Shown in pieces: positions 8,536 through 17,446 of a DNA stretch of 64,000 nt. This stretch comes from Xanthobacter sp. NM-25 (lineage in GTDB: Bacteria > Pseudomonadota > Alphaproteobacteria > Rhizobiales > Xanthobacteraceae). Under the pieces are notes generated by a model. It searched no databases. It was not told the DNA's origin and saw only the letters and a program-made list of their open reading frames with translations. The stretch lies in the NCBI RefSeq assembly GCF_022138605.1, contig NZ_JACBFS010000006.1, positions 124,001-188,000 of the forward strand. Direction: 5' to 3'. The position numbers and the translations under genes were made by a program. Positions within the stretch are counted from its first letter, which is position 1; each line of letters begins with the position of its first letter.

Positions 8536-10566
8536 TCAGTTCTGCGTGGCGACGGGCGTCACGATGTTGAACCAGAACTCGAACTTGTCGAGCATGGCGA
8601 GCAGTTCGCCGAGCTTGTTGGCATCGCCCTGCACCACCACGCTGCCCGCCGACACCTCCTTCTCGAAGGTGGTCTGGCCGAGCAGGATGTCGTCCAGCTT
8701 CGCCCGCGACAGCGCGATGGTGGCATCGGCGTCGGGCACCTGGTAGCCGGCGATGTGGTTGAGGGCGGAGTTCTCCAGCTCCAGCACGTATTGCTGGTTG
8801 GTGTCGGTGAAGTTCCAGTTGATCTTCATCACCTTGCCGGCCGCCTTGTCGCCGTTGAGACGCATGGCGGCATAGTCGAACAGGAGATCGAGGGTCATGG
8901 AACGGATGGTGTCCGGGCTGGCGGTGGAGGGCGCGCCCAGCTTGGCGACCCCTTCGCGCAGCTCCTTGGCGCCGCTCAGGTAGAAATTGCGCCAGGGGCC
9001 GCTCTCGGCCTGGTAGCCCATCTGCTCCAGAGCCGCGGCCTGCAGCGCGCGGGCGGCCTTGTTGCCGGGATCTGCATAGACCACATGGTTCACCACCTGG
9101 GCGACCCAGCGATAATCGCCCGCGTCATAGGACGCCTTGGCCTTCTTCAGGATGGCATCGGCACCACCCATGAATTCCACGTATTTCCCGGCGGCGATCC
9201 GCTCGGGATACTGGTGCAGGGTGGCGGGATTGCCGTTGAACCAGCCCAGATACCGCACATATGTCGATTTGACGTCGTGATTGACGGTACCGTAATAGCC
9301 GCGGGCCGACCAATCCTTCTGCAGCCCCTCCGGCAGGTTCAGCATCTCCGCGATCTCGATCATGTGGTAGCCATGATTGGCGAGCCGCAGGGGCTGATCA
9401 TTGATGTAGCGGTAGAGATCGCGCTGGTTCTTCAGGTGCTGCACGATCTTCTTGTTCCCGGTCAGCGACCAATGGTGCGGCGCGAACAGCACCTCCACAT
9501 CGCCACCCCAGTTATAGAGAGCCTCGTTGAGGTATTTCGACCAGGCCAGCGGATTGCGGATCTTCGCACCGCGCAGGGAATAGGTGTTGTGCAGCGTATG
9601 GGTCGCATCCTCCGCCGTGCACAGGGCCTTCAGCGACGGGATGTAGAAAAACATCTCCGCCGGCGCCTCGGAATCCGGCGCCATCCAGAACTCAATGGTC
9701 AGGCCGGCGATCTGCCGCTTCTCGCCATTCTGCTTGATGGTGTCGGTGGGCGGAATGAGGGTGACGGTGCCGAACGAGGTGGTGGGGCCGAGGCCGGCGC
9801 CCACCTGCCCGGTCGGGCTCGGCGGCAGAAGGTTGCCATACATATAGGAGGCACGCCGGCTCATGGCGTTGCCGGCCATCACATTCTCCGAGACCGCCGC
9901 GTCCAGGAAGCCCTCCGGCGCATAGATCTTCACCTTGCCGGACTTCACGTCGTCTTCCGAGACGACACCCCGCACGCCGCCGTAATGGTCCACATGGCTG
10001 TGGGAATAGATCACCGCCACCACCGGCTTCTTCGGCCGGTGGGCGTAATAGAGCTCAAGGGCATATTTCGCCGTCTCTTCCGAGATCAGCGGGTCGACGA
10101 CGATGATGCCGTTGCTGCCCTCGATGAAGGTGATGTTGGACAGGTCTGCCGCCCGCACCTGATAAATCTTGTCGGTGACCTTGAAGAGGCCGCCGAGCAT
10201 GATCAGCTGGGACTGCCGCCACAGGCTGGGATTCACCGTATCCGGAGCGGGCTTGCCCTCGCCGATGAAGGCGGTGAACTGGGACAGGTCATAGACCGGC
10301 TGGCCCTTGCCGTTCTTGATCACGCCATTGTCGGGCAGCGGCGCGATGAAGCCGGCCTTGGCCTCCTCGAATTCCTGCATGTTGGCGAAGGGAAGCTCGG
10401 TCAGCAGCTTGGCGTTGGCCGCCTTGGTGGTGGCGCTGGCCGGCTGGCTCCCCGCCTGCTGCGCCGCCGCGGGCACGGTGGCGATGGCCAGGACCAAAGC
10501 GACGCCTGCGGCGCAGCTCACGCCTGCCCGGCGCTTCAAGGGGCTCGTCGAGAGTGTCCGTGTCAT
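8536..10566 (-). CDS. Exported alkyl sulfatase, metallo-beta-lactamase fold (SdsA1/BDS1 type)
   Basis: The product has 676 residues from ATG 10566-10564. A purine-rich GGAAGGGAAGG lies upstream of this start, and a signal peptide runs to about residue 35 (ending AAAQQAG), so the protein is probably periplasmic. The catalytic domain holds the dinuclear zinc motif HSHVDH (His189, His191, Asp193, His194), a downstream CTAEDATHTLHN segment and APHHWSLTGN with further metal ligands. An alpha-helical dimerisation part follows, and the C-terminal SCP2-like domain ends in FEFWFNIVTP. The family hydrolyses alkyl sulfate esters such as dodecyl sulfate to alcohol and sulfate. The alcohol could feed the acyl-CoA catabolism encoded next door. 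An in-frame extension to 10683 was rejected because it masks the signal peptide. Confidence 0.92.
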   Translation of the reverse strand: MTRTLSTSPLKRRAGVSCAAGVALVLAIATVPAAAQQAGSQPASATTKAANAKLLTELPFANMQEFEEAKAGFIAPLPDNGVIKNGKGQPVYDLSQFTAFIGEGKPAPDTVNPSLWRQSQLIMLGGLFKVTDKIYQVRAADLSNITFIEGSNGIIVVDPLISEETAKYALELYYAHRPKKPVVAVIYSHSHVDHYGGVRGVVSEDDVKSGKVKIYAPEGFLDAAVSENVMAGNAMSRRASYMYGNLLPPSPTGQVGAGLGPTTSFGTVTLIPPTDTIKQNGEKRQIAGLTIEFWMAPDSEAPAEMFFYIPSLKALCTAEDATHTLHNTYSLRGAKIRNPLAWSKYLNEALYNWGGDVEVLFAPHHWSLTGNKKIVQHLKNQRDLYRYINDQPLRLANHGYHMIEIAEMLNLPEGLQKDWSARGYYGTVNHDVKSTYVRYLGWFNGNPATLHQYPERIAAGKYVEFMGGADAILKKAKASYDAGDYRWVAQVVNHVVYADPGNKAARALQAAALEQMGYQAESGPWRNFYLSGAKELREGVAKLGAPSTASPDTIRSMTLDLLFDYAAMRLNGDKAAGKVMKINWNFTDTNQQYVLELENSALNHIAGYQVPDADATIALSRAKLDDILLGQTTFEKEVSAGSVVVQGDANKLGELLAMLDKFEFWFNIVTPVATQN

Positions 10567-11038
10567 GGCACCCGCCTTCCCTTCCGAACTGAATCGCCTG
10601 CCGGATCCTGCCACCCTCTGCAGCGGTCCGAGGCGCCCGGGCCCCCTCCGAGGCCGCGAACGGCATCTGTGACGCTGTGTCAATCATACGCCGGCACAAG
10701 ACCTCGCCCATAGCGATCAATCCCGCGCACGACATCAACCCCAGGACGCAGCGCACCATCGGCGGGCCGACAGGCCGACAGACCCGCTCTCGTGCATCCA
10801 CGAGGCCGTAATTGAGCCCAGATCCGCAGGGGCAGCTTGGCATTTCACGTCAGTCGGGCGACCGGACGCACCGACGCGGCGCGCGATGACGGCGCGCAAT
10901 GGCCGGGACGCTGCGAAGCGGGGCGGCGAGCGAGCCAGCCGTGCACGCGCACGCGCCTCGGGCGGGCGGGCGTCAGCGTGACAGCCTGCCCTCAGGCCGG
11001 CACCCGCGTGCACCCGGGTCCGGCGGCGTCCTGACGGC
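10567..11038. other. Intergenic stretch without a recognisable gene
   Basis: These 472 bases lie upstream of the alkyl sulfatase gene and beyond the 3' end of the racemase gene. Short open frames exist on both strands, but none has a family resemblance, a good ribosome binding site or a plausible composition. The part next to 10567 must hold the sulfatase promoter. I could not pick out convincing -35/-10 boxes, a terminator or the operator palindrome seen elsewhere. Confidence 0.6.
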
Positions 11039-12145
11039 TCAGAGGGAAGGCGGCGTCCACTGCGCCAGCAGGTCCTCCGGCACGATGGTCACACCCATGG
11101 GGCGGTCGGGCACCTGTGATGGCGTGGCGGAGAAGCGTGGGGCCGGCGCGGCCTGCCAGAGGCCATCGCGATCGATGAAGCTGCCGCGCGCGCGCAGGTG
11201 CGGGTGAGAGGGGGCCTCGTCGAGGGCCAGCACCGGGGCGACGCAGGCATCGCTGCCCTCGAACAGCGCCGCCCATTCCTCCCGCGTGCGGCTCGCAAAG
11301 ACCTCGGCCATGCGTGCGTGCATGGCCGGCCAACGGCCCCGGTCCCACTGCTGGTCGAACAGCGGCTCCTCAAGCCCAGCCCGGCGCCGCAGCTCCGCGT
11401 AGAATTGCGGCTCGAGAGCGCCGACGGCGATGAACTTGCCGTCGGCGCAGCGATAGGTGCCGTAGAAGGGCGCTCCACCGTCCAGCGAGTTGGTGCCCGG
11501 CTCGCCCCATTTGCCCAGCGCCGCCTGAGCGTGGAACAGGGACAGCAACGACACCACGCCGTCGCACATGGCGGCATCCACCACCTGGCCCCGGCCGGTG
11601 TCGCGAGCATGCACCAAGCCGGCCAGAACCCCCATCAGCAGGAACATGGTGCCGCCGCCATAGTCGCCCACCAGGTTCAGGGGCTGGGTCGGCCGCCCCT
11701 CGGCGCCGCGAATGGCATCGAGGGCGCCGGTGATGGCGATGTAGTCGATGTCGTGGCCGGCGCTGGCGGCGAGCGGCCCCTCCTGGCCCCAGCCGGTCAT
11801 GCGGCCGTAGATCAGCCGCGGATTGTCGGCGAGGGCAATCTGTGGGCCGAGCCCCAGCCGCTCCATCACCCCCGGGCGAAAGCCCTCCAGCACCACGTCG
11901 GCGGCCGCCATCAGCGTTCGCGCGTTCGCGCAATGCGCGGCCGCCTTCAGATCGAGCGCGATCCAGCGGCGGCCGCGGCTGACGATCTGGCGCGGATCGG
12001 TGGGGATGGCGCCGGGACGGGCGATGCACACCACGTCCGCGCCCATGTCGGCCAGCAGCATGCCGGCCAGGGGCACCGGGCCGATGCCGGCGAATTCGAT
12101 CACCTTCAGGCCGGCCAGAGGGCCGGCAGCGGGTTCGGACACCAT
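11039..12145 (-). CDS. Family III CoA-transferase fold, alpha-methylacyl-CoA racemase-like
   Basis: The product has 368 residues, matching the CaiB/BaiF family. The N-terminus GLKVIEFAGIGPVPLAGM followed by LLADMGADV is typical of alpha-methylacyl-CoA racemases rather than true CoA-transferases. The racemase active-site signatures are present: GHDIDY (His-Asp), GDYGGGTMF, and a later Glu in ALEPQFYAEL. Such racemases interconvert 2R- and 2S-methylacyl-CoA so that branched chains can enter beta-oxidation. This gene comes last in a minus-strand group with a thioesterase, two acyl-CoA dehydrogenases and a hydratase/dehydrogenase fusion, 36 bases after the thioesterase. The context points to a methyl-branched acyl substrate. 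A CoA-transferase role is the alternative. Confidence 0.85.
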   Translation of the reverse strand: MVSEPAAGPLAGLKVIEFAGIGPVPLAGMLLADMGADVVCIARPGAIPTDPRQIVSRGRRWIALDLKAAAHCANARTLMAAADVVLEGFRPGVMERLGLGPQIALADNPRLIYGRMTGWGQEGPLAASAGHDIDYIAITGALDAIRGAEGRPTQPLNLVGDYGGGTMFLLMGVLAGLVHARDTGRGQVVDAAMCDGVVSLLSLFHAQAALGKWGEPGTNSLDGGAPFYGTYRCADGKFIAVGALEPQFYAELRRRAGLEEPLFDQQWDRGRWPAMHARMAEVFASRTREEWAALFEGSDACVAPVLALDEAPSHPHLRARGSFIDRDGLWQAAPAPRFSATPSQVPDRPMGVTIVPEDLLAQWTPPSL

Positions 12146-12181
12146 GGGAACTCCCGGTTCGGCCGGCGGTACGCCGCGCGC

Positions 12182-12616
12182 TCACGCCTTGGCGGGCAGG
12201 GTCTGGAACGTGCCGAGGGCGGTCGCCAGAAGGGCGCCCTCGGCATCGCGGCATTCGGATTCGATGGTGAGGGTGCGCCGCCCGCCGCGCACCCGGCTTT
12301 CCGCCACCACCCGGCCGGACCGCACCGCCCGGATGTAGTTGATGGTCATGGACAGGGTCACCACCGTGCCGCGCGCGCTGCCTTCGGCGCCGAGGCCGGC
12401 GGCGATGCCGCTGGCGGTATCCATCAGGCTGAACAGGATGCCGCCATGGGCAATGCCCAGCCGGTTCAGGTGCATCTCGTCCAGGGTCAGGGTCAGCTTG
12501 GCATAGTTCGGCTGCCGCTCCACCTGGGTGATGCCGAGCAGGCGCGGAAACGCCCCCTCCATAGGGATTCCATCGGGCATCCCATCAGTGGCGCCATCCG
12601 GCGCGTCCGCGGCCAT
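12182..12616 (-). CDS. PaaI-type hotdog acyl-CoA thioesterase
   Basis: The product has 144 residues, one hotdog domain. The characteristic NRLGIAHGGILFSLMDTASG (about 52-71) carries the HGG substrate loop and the catalytic acid Asp, and the segment VTLSMTINYIRAVRSG follows. The family hydrolyses short or aromatic acyl-CoA thioesters and may rescue stalled CoA intermediates. The ATG at 12616-12614 overlaps the TGA stop of the upstream acyl-CoA dehydrogenase by one base (TGATG), indicating translational coupling. Confidence 0.88.
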   Translation of the reverse strand: MAADAPDGATDGMPDGIPMEGAFPRLLGITQVERQPNYAKLTLTLDEMHLNRLGIAHGGILFSLMDTASGIAAGLGAEGSARGTVVTLSMTINYIRAVRSGRVVAESRVRGGRRTLTIESECRDAEGALLATALGTFQTLPAKA

Positions 12617-13782
12617 CAGTGGGTGGCAGCGTAGTGCTTGATCATGCTCTTGGCGATGATCAGCTGCTGAATCTGGCTGGTGCCTTCATAGATGCGCAGC
12701 AGGCGGATATCGCGATAGAGCCGCTCCACCGGATATTCGGCCATGTAGCCCGAGCCGCCGTGGATCTGCACCGCCCGGTCGGCCACCCGGCCGGCCATCT
12801 CGGTGGCATAGTATTTGGAGCAGGAGGCGAGCATGGGGGCGGCGCCCTCGCGCTCATAGGTGTCGGCGGCGGTCAGCATCAGGGCCTTGGCCGCGGCGTG
12901 TTCGGTCTGGCTGTCGGCCAGCATGGCCTGGATCAGCTGGAATTCGGCGATGGGCTGGCCGAACTGCCTGCGCTGCATCGCATAGCCCAGCGCCTCGTCG
13001 ATCATCCGCTGGGCCGAGCCGATGGCCATGGCCGACACGTGCACCCGGCCGCGATCCAGCACCTTCATGGCGGTCTTGAAGCCCTTCCCCTCGAAGGCGG
13101 GCCCGCCGATGATGCAGCTTTCGGGAACCCGGCAGTCCTCCAGGATCACGTCACAGGTGCGGGTGCCCTTCTGTCCCATCTTCTTGTCCACCTTGCCGAG
13201 GCGGACGCCGGGGGTGTCGGCGGGAATGAAGAAGGCGGTGATGCCGGCGGCGCCCTTCTCGGCCGGATTGGTGCGCGCCATCAGCGTGAACACCGAGGCC
13301 CGGGTGGCATTGGTAATGAACCGCTTGGTGCCGTTGATGACGAAATGGTCGCCATCGCGCCGGGCGCTGGTGCGGATGCTCTGCGCGTCCGAGCCCACAT
13401 CCGGCTCGGTCAGGGCGAAGGAGGCGATCATCTCGCCGCTGGCGAGGCGCGGCAGATACTGCGCCTTCTGCTCCGCAGTGCCGTCCATGACCAGGCCCTG
13501 GGCGCCGATGCCCACATTGGTGCCGATCAGCGAGCGGAACGACAGGGAGGCCTGGCACAATTCCATGATCACCCGCGCCTCCTGGGTGATGGACAGGCCC
13601 AAGCCGCCAAACTCCTCGGGGATGGAGAGGCCGAACAGGCCAAGGTCCCGCATCTCCCGCACGATCTCCGCCGGGATCTCGTCTTCCTGCTCCACGCGCC
13701 CCTCATTGGGCATGAGGCGTTCGCGGGTGAAGCGGCGGACAGTCTCCAGCAGCTGCTCGAAAGTCTCGGTATCCACGGCCAT
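12616..13782 (-). CDS. Acyl-CoA dehydrogenase (Glu in the C-terminal motif)
   Basis: The product has 388 residues from ATG 13782-13780 (MAVDTETFEQ), preceded by AGGGAGGC. The frame is open to 13950 upstream but without family similarity. It is an FAD flavoprotein of the standard three-part acyl-CoA dehydrogenase fold, with FALTEPDVGSDAQSI (flavin and substrate loop), FVINGTKRFITN, the QIHGGSGYM flavin segment near the end and the catalytic Glu in LRIYEGTS. It introduces the 2,3 double bond into an acyl-CoA and passes electrons to electron-transfer flavoprotein. The next gene upstream (47 bases away, same strand) is a second, different dehydrogenase, so the pair probably handles different chain lengths or branching. 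The exact substrate is not evident. Confidence 0.92.
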   Translation of the reverse strand: MAVDTETFEQLLETVRRFTRERLMPNEGRVEQEDEIPAEIVREMRDLGLFGLSIPEEFGGLGLSITQEARVIMELCQASLSFRSLIGTNVGIGAQGLVMDGTAEQKAQYLPRLASGEMIASFALTEPDVGSDAQSIRTSARRDGDHFVINGTKRFITNATRASVFTLMARTNPAEKGAAGITAFFIPADTPGVRLGKVDKKMGQKGTRTCDVILEDCRVPESCIIGGPAFEGKGFKTAMKVLDRGRVHVSAMAIGSAQRMIDEALGYAMQRRQFGQPIAEFQLIQAMLADSQTEHAAAKALMLTAADTYEREGAAPMLASCSKYYATEMAGRVADRAVQIHGGSGYMAEYPVERLYRDIRLLRIYEGTSQIQQLIIAKSMIKHYAATH

Positions 13783-13828
13783 GGGGGCCTCCCTGAAGTC
13801 TTTGTCGTTCTTGTGTGATGACTGGCGA

Positions 13829-14968
13829 TCAGAGGGTGCGGGCGATGATCTCCCGCATGATCTCGTTGCTGCCGCCATAGATCCGCAGCACCCGGGCATC
13901 GGTCCAGGCGCGGCCGATCTCGTATTCGGTGGTGTAGCCATAGCCGCCATGCAGCTGCAGGAACTCGTCCAGCAATTGGCCGAGCAGCTCGGAGCCGGTG
14001 AGCTTCACCATGGCCGCCATCTCCGGGCTCAGCTTGCGCTCCATGTGCAGGGCCAGGCAGTGATCCACGAACACCCGCAGCATGGTGCCCCGCGCCTTGG
14101 CGTCGGCGAGCTTGAAGCGGGTGTTCTGGAAATCGAACACCGACTGGCCGAAGGCCTTGCGCTCGCGCGTGTAGTCGATGGTCGCCTGCAGCATGGCCTC
14201 GATCATGGCGGCCGAGCGCACGCCGATCACCAGCCGCTCCTGGGCCAGCTCGTGCATCAGATAGGAGAAGCCCCGCCCCTCCTCGCCGAGCCGGTTGGAC
14301 ACCGGAACCCGCACCTCCTCGAAGAACAGTTCCACCGTGTCCTGCGCATGCTGGCCCACCTTCTCAATGGAGCGGCCCTTGGCGAAGCCGGGGGTGTCCT
14401 CGTCCACCAGGATCAGCGAGACGCCCTTGGCGCCGGCGGCGGGATCGGTCTTCGCCACCACGATCACCACCCCGGCATTGGCGCCGTTGGTGATGAAGGT
14501 CTTCTGCCCGTTGATCACATAGTGGTCGCCGTCGCGCCGCGCCGTGGTGCGCACGGATTTCAGGTCGCTGCCGGTGCCCGGCTCGGTCATGGCGATGGCG
14601 CCGATGATCTCGCCGGCCGCCATCTTGGGCAGGTAATGCTGTTTCTGCGCCTCGCTGCCGTAGCGCAGGATATAGGGCGCGACGATGTCGGAATGCAGCG
14701 AGAAGCCGAGGCCGGAGGCGTTGGCCCGCGCCAGCTCCTCGATGACCACGGCGGAATGGCCAAAATCGCCGCCGCCGCCGCCATACTCCTCCGGCACGTT
14801 GCACAAAAGGAAGCCGAGCCGGCCGGCGTCGCGCCACACCTCCTTGGGCGTGATGTGGGCCTTTTCCCATGCGTCATAATGGGGCCGGACCTTCTCCTCG
14901 ATCCAGCGGCGCACCTGGGTGCGCAGGTGTTCGTGATCCTCGCGGAAGACGGTACGCATGGTGTTCAT
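13829..14968 (-). CDS. Acyl-CoA dehydrogenase (catalytic Glu probably in helix G)
   Basis: The product has 379 residues from ATG 14968-14966 (MNTMRTVF). ATGs at 14980 (overlapping the upstream TGA) and 14959 (with GGGGA nine bases before it) are real alternatives. The flavin loop IAMTEPGTGSDLKSV and HGGYGYTTEYEIGRAWTD are standard. At the C-terminal position where many members have EGT, this protein reads RIYGGSNEI, so Glu is replaced by Gly. A Glu is present in HELAQERLVIG, the position used by the long-chain and isovaleryl-type enzymes, and is the likely base. The gene sits directly after the FadJ-like fusion gene and before another dehydrogenase on the same strand, forming a beta-oxidation operon. 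Confidence 0.9.
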   Translation of the reverse strand: MNTMRTVFREDHEHLRTQVRRWIEEKVRPHYDAWEKAHITPKEVWRDAGRLGFLLCNVPEEYGGGGGDFGHSAVVIEELARANASGLGFSLHSDIVAPYILRYGSEAQKQHYLPKMAAGEIIGAIAMTEPGTGSDLKSVRTTARRDGDHYVINGQKTFITNGANAGVVIVVAKTDPAAGAKGVSLILVDEDTPGFAKGRSIEKVGQHAQDTVELFFEEVRVPVSNRLGEEGRGFSYLMHELAQERLVIGVRSAAMIEAMLQATIDYTRERKAFGQSVFDFQNTRFKLADAKARGTMLRVFVDHCLALHMERKLSPEMAAMVKLTGSELLGQLLDEFLQLHGGYGYTTEYEIGRAWTDARVLRIYGGSNEIMREIIARTL

Positions 14969-14979
14969 TCCCCGTTCCA

Positions 14980-17109
14980 TCAGGCCGCGTCGTCGTAGAA
15001 GCCGCGACCGCGGTCGGCGAGGTCGCGCAGATAGGCCGGCGGCCGGAACCGCTCGCCATAGGTGTCGGCCAGCGCATCGCACTCGGCCACGAAGCGGGCG
15101 ACGCCGATGGTGTCCATATAGGAGCACACACCGCCAGTGTGCTTGGCGAAGCTCCAGCCCAGCACCGAGCCGATGTCCGCATGGCGCGGATCGGCGATCA
15201 CCCCCTCGCCGAAGCAGCGCGCCGCCTCCACCGCCTGCACGTGGAGCAGCCGGGTGCGCACCGCCTCCGGCGTCGGCTGCTCGGCCGCCACCGGGTAGAG
15301 GGTCGCCAGCTCCGGCCACAGGGCCTTGGAGCCATCGGCGGCATAATCATAGAAGCCCTTGCCGTTCTTCATGCCATAGCGGCCGAGACCGGCCAGGTGC
15401 TCGACCACCTCGAACTCCACCCCCGGCACCCAGGCATCGCCCTTGTCCCGTCCCTCCTGGACGCGGACCTTGTGCATGGTGTCGATGCCGATGCCGTCAC
15501 CGAGAGTGAGCGGGCCCATGGGCATGCCGGCCTGGCGGCCGACATTCTCGATCAGCGCCGGGGACACCCCTTCGCGCAGCAGAGCGATGCCCTCGTTGAG
15601 ATAGGTGGAGACACAGCGGCTGGTGAAGAAGCCCGGCCCGTCATTGACCACGATGGGCGTGCGCCCCAGCACCTTGGAGAGGTCCAGCGCCTCCGCCACG
15701 GTGGCGTCGGAGGTCTGCGCGCCGCGGATGATCTCCAAGAGCGCCATGCGCGGCACCGGCGAGAAGAAGTGCAGGCCAATGAAACGGTCGGGCCGGTCGG
15801 TGGAATGGGCGAGCTGGGTGATGGGCAGCTTGGAGGTGTTGGAGCCGAACAGCACGTCGCTGCCCGTCACCGCCAGCGTCTTGCGGATCACGTCATCCTT
15901 GATGGCGCGATCCTCGAACACCGCCTCGATGATGGCCTGGCAGCCGGCAAGGTCCCCATAATCGGCGGTGGGGTGGATGCGCTCGAGCACCGCCGCGCGG
16001 GTCTGCGGCGAGGTGATGCCCTTGGCCACCAGCCGTTCGAGGCTGGCGGCGAGCTTGGCCACCGCGGCCTGCGCCGCCTCCAGGGACTGGTCGAGCAGCA
16101 CCACCTCGAGGCCGCCTTCCGCCGCCACCTGCGCCACGCCCACACCCATGGTGCCGGCGCCCAGAATGCCGATCTTGGAGAAGCGGCTGGCCGGCGCCGG
16201 CGGACGCCCCTTCAGCTTGCGGGCATCGTTCATGGAGAAGAAGAAGGTGCGGATGGTGTTCTGCGCCACGTCGCCCCGCACCAGCTCCACGAGATAGCGG
16301 AACTCGATGGCGAGCCCCACGTCGATGGGCACCCGCAGGCCTTCGTAGACGCAGGAGAGGATGGCCCGCGGCGCCGGGAAATTCCCCCTGGTGTCCGCAT
16401 GCACCTTGGAATCGAGGGCCATGAACCAGCGGTTCATCTCCACGCCGGCGATGTCGCCGCCCGGCGGCACGAAGCCGGGCTGGTCCCACGGCTGCGCCGC
16501 CTTGGGGTGGGCGAGGATCCAGGCCCGCGCTGCCGGCAGCAGCTCCTCGGCGGCCACCAGCTCGTCGATGAAGCCGAGCGCCTTGCCGCGTGCAGCGGAC
16601 ACGCGGCTGCCGTCCAGCATCAGCGGCAGGGCCGCCTTGATGCCGATGAGGCGCGGCAGGCGCTGGCTGCCACCGGCCCCCGGCAGCAGCCCCAGCCCCG
16701 CCTCGGGCAGGCCGAACACCGCGTCGGGCCGATCGACGGCGATGCGATGGTGACAGGCAAGGCAGATCTCCAGGCCGCCGCCCAGGGCGGTGCCGTTCAT
16801 GGCCGCCACCACCGGCTTGCCGGCGGTCTCCATGCGCCGCAGGAAATCGCGCAGCGCGCTCATCTTGCCCATGATCTCGGCCGCCGGCTTGCCGCGGAAG
16901 CTCTGCAGCAGGGTGAGGTCGGCCCCGGCGATGAACTCCTTCTTGGCGGAGGTGATGATCACCCCCTTGACCGCCGGATCATTCAGCGCCGCCTCGGTGA
17001 CGGCGATGAACTTCAGGCGGGCATCCATGGACAGGACATTCACCGGACGACCCGGAAGATCCCAGGTGACGGTGGCGATGCCGTCGGCGTCCAGGGCGTA
17101 CTCGATCAT
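14980..17109 (-). CDS. fadJ: Bifunctional enoyl-CoA hydratase / 3-hydroxyacyl-CoA dehydrogenase (FadJ-like)
   Basis: The product has 709 residues. The N-terminal crotonase half (to about 290) shows the oxyanion loop FIAGADLTLL and the acid-bearing EAGLGLLPGAGGSQRLPRL. The linked dehydrogenase half begins at about residue 310 with the NAD-binding ILGAGTMGVGVAQ, has the catalytic His in GLHFFSPVPRM, and ends in the C-terminal helical domain with MKNGKGFYDY. It hydrates trans-2-enoyl-CoA and oxidises the 3-hydroxyacyl-CoA product. The ATG at 17109 lies 80 bases from an operator-like half palindrome (17189-17203) in the gap shared with the divergent thiolase gene. This is the first gene of the minus-strand group ending with the racemase. 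Confidence 0.93.
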   Translation of the reverse strand: MIEYALDADGIATVTWDLPGRPVNVLSMDARLKFIAVTEAALNDPAVKGVIITSAKKEFIAGADLTLLQSFRGKPAAEIMGKMSALRDFLRRMETAGKPVVAAMNGTALGGGLEICLACHHRIAVDRPDAVFGLPEAGLGLLPGAGGSQRLPRLIGIKAALPLMLDGSRVSAARGKALGFIDELVAAEELLPAARAWILAHPKAAQPWDQPGFVPPGGDIAGVEMNRWFMALDSKVHADTRGNFPAPRAILSCVYEGLRVPIDVGLAIEFRYLVELVRGDVAQNTIRTFFFSMNDARKLKGRPPAPASRFSKIGILGAGTMGVGVAQVAAEGGLEVVLLDQSLEAAQAAVAKLAASLERLVAKGITSPQTRAAVLERIHPTADYGDLAGCQAIIEAVFEDRAIKDDVIRKTLAVTGSDVLFGSNTSKLPITQLAHSTDRPDRFIGLHFFSPVPRMALLEIIRGAQTSDATVAEALDLSKVLGRTPIVVNDGPGFFTSRCVSTYLNEGIALLREGVSPALIENVGRQAGMPMGPLTLGDGIGIDTMHKVRVQEGRDKGDAWVPGVEFEVVEHLAGLGRYGMKNGKGFYDYAADGSKALWPELATLYPVAAEQPTPEAVRTRLLHVQAVEAARCFGEGVIADPRHADIGSVLGWSFAKHTGGVCSYMDTIGVARFVAECDALADTYGERFRPPAYLRDLADRGRGFYDDAA

Positions 17110-17188
17110 GTGCTTCCTCCGTCAGCGGCCCCTCGCCCCGCGCGGACGGGACCGGCCCTCATCTTTGCGGCGATAATTTCATAATCAA

Positions 17189-17203
17189 TACCGCTTAGCA
17201 AAA
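17189..17203. promoter_or_regulatory. Operator-like site, IclR palindrome (degenerate right half)
   Basis: TACCGCTTAGCAAAA matches the recurrent TTCCGCTNAGCGGAA palindrome over its left half and centre but loses the right half. It lies 80 bases upstream of the fadJ start. Weaker than the other copies. Confidence 0.4.
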
Positions 17204-17385
17204 CATAATTTTGCGTGGCGATGCGCACACAGCCGCCCGCACTGACGTCGCGTCGATATTAAATTTTGCATTTATTTCAAATGACTATTCCGCGTTCCTG
17301 GCGATTTCCGGAGAACCAGGCGCGCTCAAGCGGCGACATAGACGTCACGCAATCGACGATTTTCGCGAAAATTGCGCTCCAAATG

Positions 17386-17400
17386 TTTCGCTCAGCGGAA
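17386..17400. promoter_or_regulatory. Operator-like site, IclR palindrome
   Basis: TTTCGCTCAGCGGAA differs from TTCCGCTNAGCGGAA at one left-arm base. It is 46 bases upstream of the thiolase start, so a bound protein could block or assist that promoter. Confidence 0.6.
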
Positions 17401-17446
17401 TATAAGCATCGGGAGCTGGCTGCGGGCCGGCCAGGGAGGTTGAAGA

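Larger units (their letters stand above)
17110..17446. promoter_or_regulatory. Divergent promoter region between fadJ and thiolase genes
   Basis: These 337 bases are markedly AT-richer than the flanks and must carry both promoters. They hold two copies of the recurrent palindrome: 17189-17203 (left half intact, right half changed to AAAA) and 17386-17400 (TTTCGCTCAGCGGAA). I see no gene in the stretch. A plausible ribosome binding site (GGGAGGTTGAAGA at its right end) serves the thiolase start at 17447. Confidence 0.6.

Noticed and set aside
14869..17184. A 771-codon plus-strand frame opposite the FadJ-like gene, and a similar 735-codon one opposite the alkyl sulfatase gene (8506-10713)
   Set aside because: Both are low-complexity His/Gly/Arg-rich shadows of confidently assigned genes.
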